Shown piece after piece: positions 63,499 through 64,000 of a stretch of DNA of 64,000 nucleotides. The notes beneath the pieces are model-generated. The model had not been told where the DNA came from. It ran no database searches and saw only the letters and a program-made list of their open reading frames with translations. Made by a program: the position numbers and the translations under genes. The stretch's first letter is position 1. Each line of letters opens with the position of its first letter. Source of the DNA: Pseudomonas frederiksbergensis (GTDB lineage: Bacteria; Pseudomonadota; Gammaproteobacteria; Pseudomonadales; Pseudomonadaceae); the NCBI RefSeq assembly GCF_000802155.2, contig NZ_JQGJ02000003.1, forward strand, positions 496,001-560,000, written 5' to 3'.

Positions 63499-64000
63499 AT
63501 GCCTACGCCCAATGTCGAAGCCGTCAAACTGGATGAACTGAATGGTTGGCGCATCCGCCACGGTCAGGCCGAGTTGCTGGTGGCCCAGCAGGGCGCGCAT
63601 ATCCTCAGCTATCAAGTGGACGGCCAGCCGCCGCTGATCTGGCTCAACGACCAGGCGACGTTCCAGACGGGCAAGAGCATCCGCGCCGGCGTGCCAGTGT
63701 GCTGGCCCTGGTTCGGCAACCTGACCCGCAATCCCGACAGCGTCCAGGCGATGCGCGTCAGCAACGAACCGGCCACGGCCCACGGCCTGGTGCGAGCGAT
63801 GGATTGGGAGCTCAAGGGCATCGAGGCCGAAGGCGAGAGCCTGAACATCGAATTCGTGCTGCCCTACCCTGAAAATGGCCTGCCGGGATGGCCTCACCAG
63901 GTCGACCTGACGCTGACCATCGTGATGGACGAGCAGTTGCATATCCGTCTCACCAGCCATAACCGTGGCAGCGAAACCGTCAGCCTCAGCCAGGCGCTGC
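63499..64000 (+). CDS. D-hexose-6-phosphate mutarotase (3' end outside window)
   Basis: Starts at ATG 63499 (GAG 9 bases upstream); in-frame ATGs at 63475 and 63490 are alternatives. 167 residues are visible and the frame runs off the window. Aldose-1-epimerase/YeaD-type motifs: QGAHILSYQVDGQPPLIWLN, AGVPVCWPWFGN and HGLVRAMDWEL. It interconverts the alpha and beta anomers of glucose-6-phosphate and similar sugars in the cytoplasm. Confidence 0.9.
   Translation, partial: MPTPNVEAVKLDELNGWRIRHGQAELLVAQQGAHILSYQVDGQPPLIWLNDQATFQTGKSIRAGVPVCWPWFGNLTRNPDSVQAMRVSNEPATAHGLVRAMDWELKGIEAEGESLNIEFVLPYPENGLPGWPHQVDLTLTIVMDEQLHIRLTSHNRGSETVSLSQAL

Noticed and set aside
1-64000. tRNA, rRNA, integrase or insertion-sequence genes marking a mobile island
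   Set aside because: None was recognised on either strand, so the T6SS block has no classical integration machinery in this window.

Overview
The window is chromosomal DNA of a Pseudomonas, most likely of the P. fluorescens group. The gene order at both ends matches the conserved Pseudomonas arrangement oxyR-recG-HDOD gene ... hupA-rubredoxin reductase-rubredoxin-ubiC-ubiA-phoB-phoR-CNNM/CorC protein ... phoU-pstBACS-MFS transporter. Codon use is GC-rich, and intergenic regions carry REP-type palindromes (GTGGGAGCGGGCTTG, GTGGCGAGGGA).

Layout. 1-6.4 kb: the 3' part of oxyR, recG, a YbaK/HDOD gene, an AT-richer delta-60 repeat gene and a small SCP2-like gene. 6.6-7.3 kb: a structured leader followed by a DUF6124-type gene. 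7.6-43.5 kb: a complete H1-type type VI secretion system (T6SS). 43.7-44.3 kb: a second structured leader plus DUF6124-type gene. 44.5-48.4 kb: hupA, rubredoxin reductase and rubredoxin, ubiC-ubiA, and a small exported protein. 48.5-61.2 kb: the phosphate regulon (phoBR, phoU, pstBACS) with three recognisable Pho boxes, interleaved with a CNNM/CorC protein, an M23-like protein and a response regulator. 61.4-64 kb: an MHS transporter, an acyl-CoA thioesterase and the start of a hexose-6-phosphate mutarotase.

The T6SS is two divergent blocks. The minus-strand block is tagQRST-ppkA-pppA-tagF-tssMLKJ-fha: the membrane complex plus the threonine-phosphorylation cascade (sensor lipoprotein and ABC complex, kinase, phosphatase, FHA scaffold). 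Most of its genes overlap and are probably translationally coupled. The plus-strand block is tssABC-hcp-(tae4 amidase and lipoprotein immunity)-tssEFG-clpV-vgrG-Eag chaperone-PAAR/Rhs effector-immunity. The position held by tagJ in P. aeruginosa H1 is taken here by a Tae4 effector/immunity pair. The Rhs protein ends in a 146-residue domain resembling RES (NAD+-degrading) toxins. The gene after it encodes a 92-residue protein resembling the toxin-binding half of MbcA/ParS/Xre antitoxins. This looks like a RES-Xre toxin-antitoxin pair reused as a T6SS effector and immunity protein.

The least explained signal is the pair of leaders in front of the two DUF6124-type genes that bracket the T6SS. 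Aligned by eye they share a 9-bp closing helix, a UUCG hairpin, a second hairpin, and an upstream hairpin whose loop can pair with a strand about 120 nt downstream. That strand can instead pair with a third segment further downstream. All these pairings hold in both copies although most paired bases differ, which is what a conserved, possibly switching RNA would show. I could not run folding, covariation or database searches. Family calls come from motifs, length and gene order.
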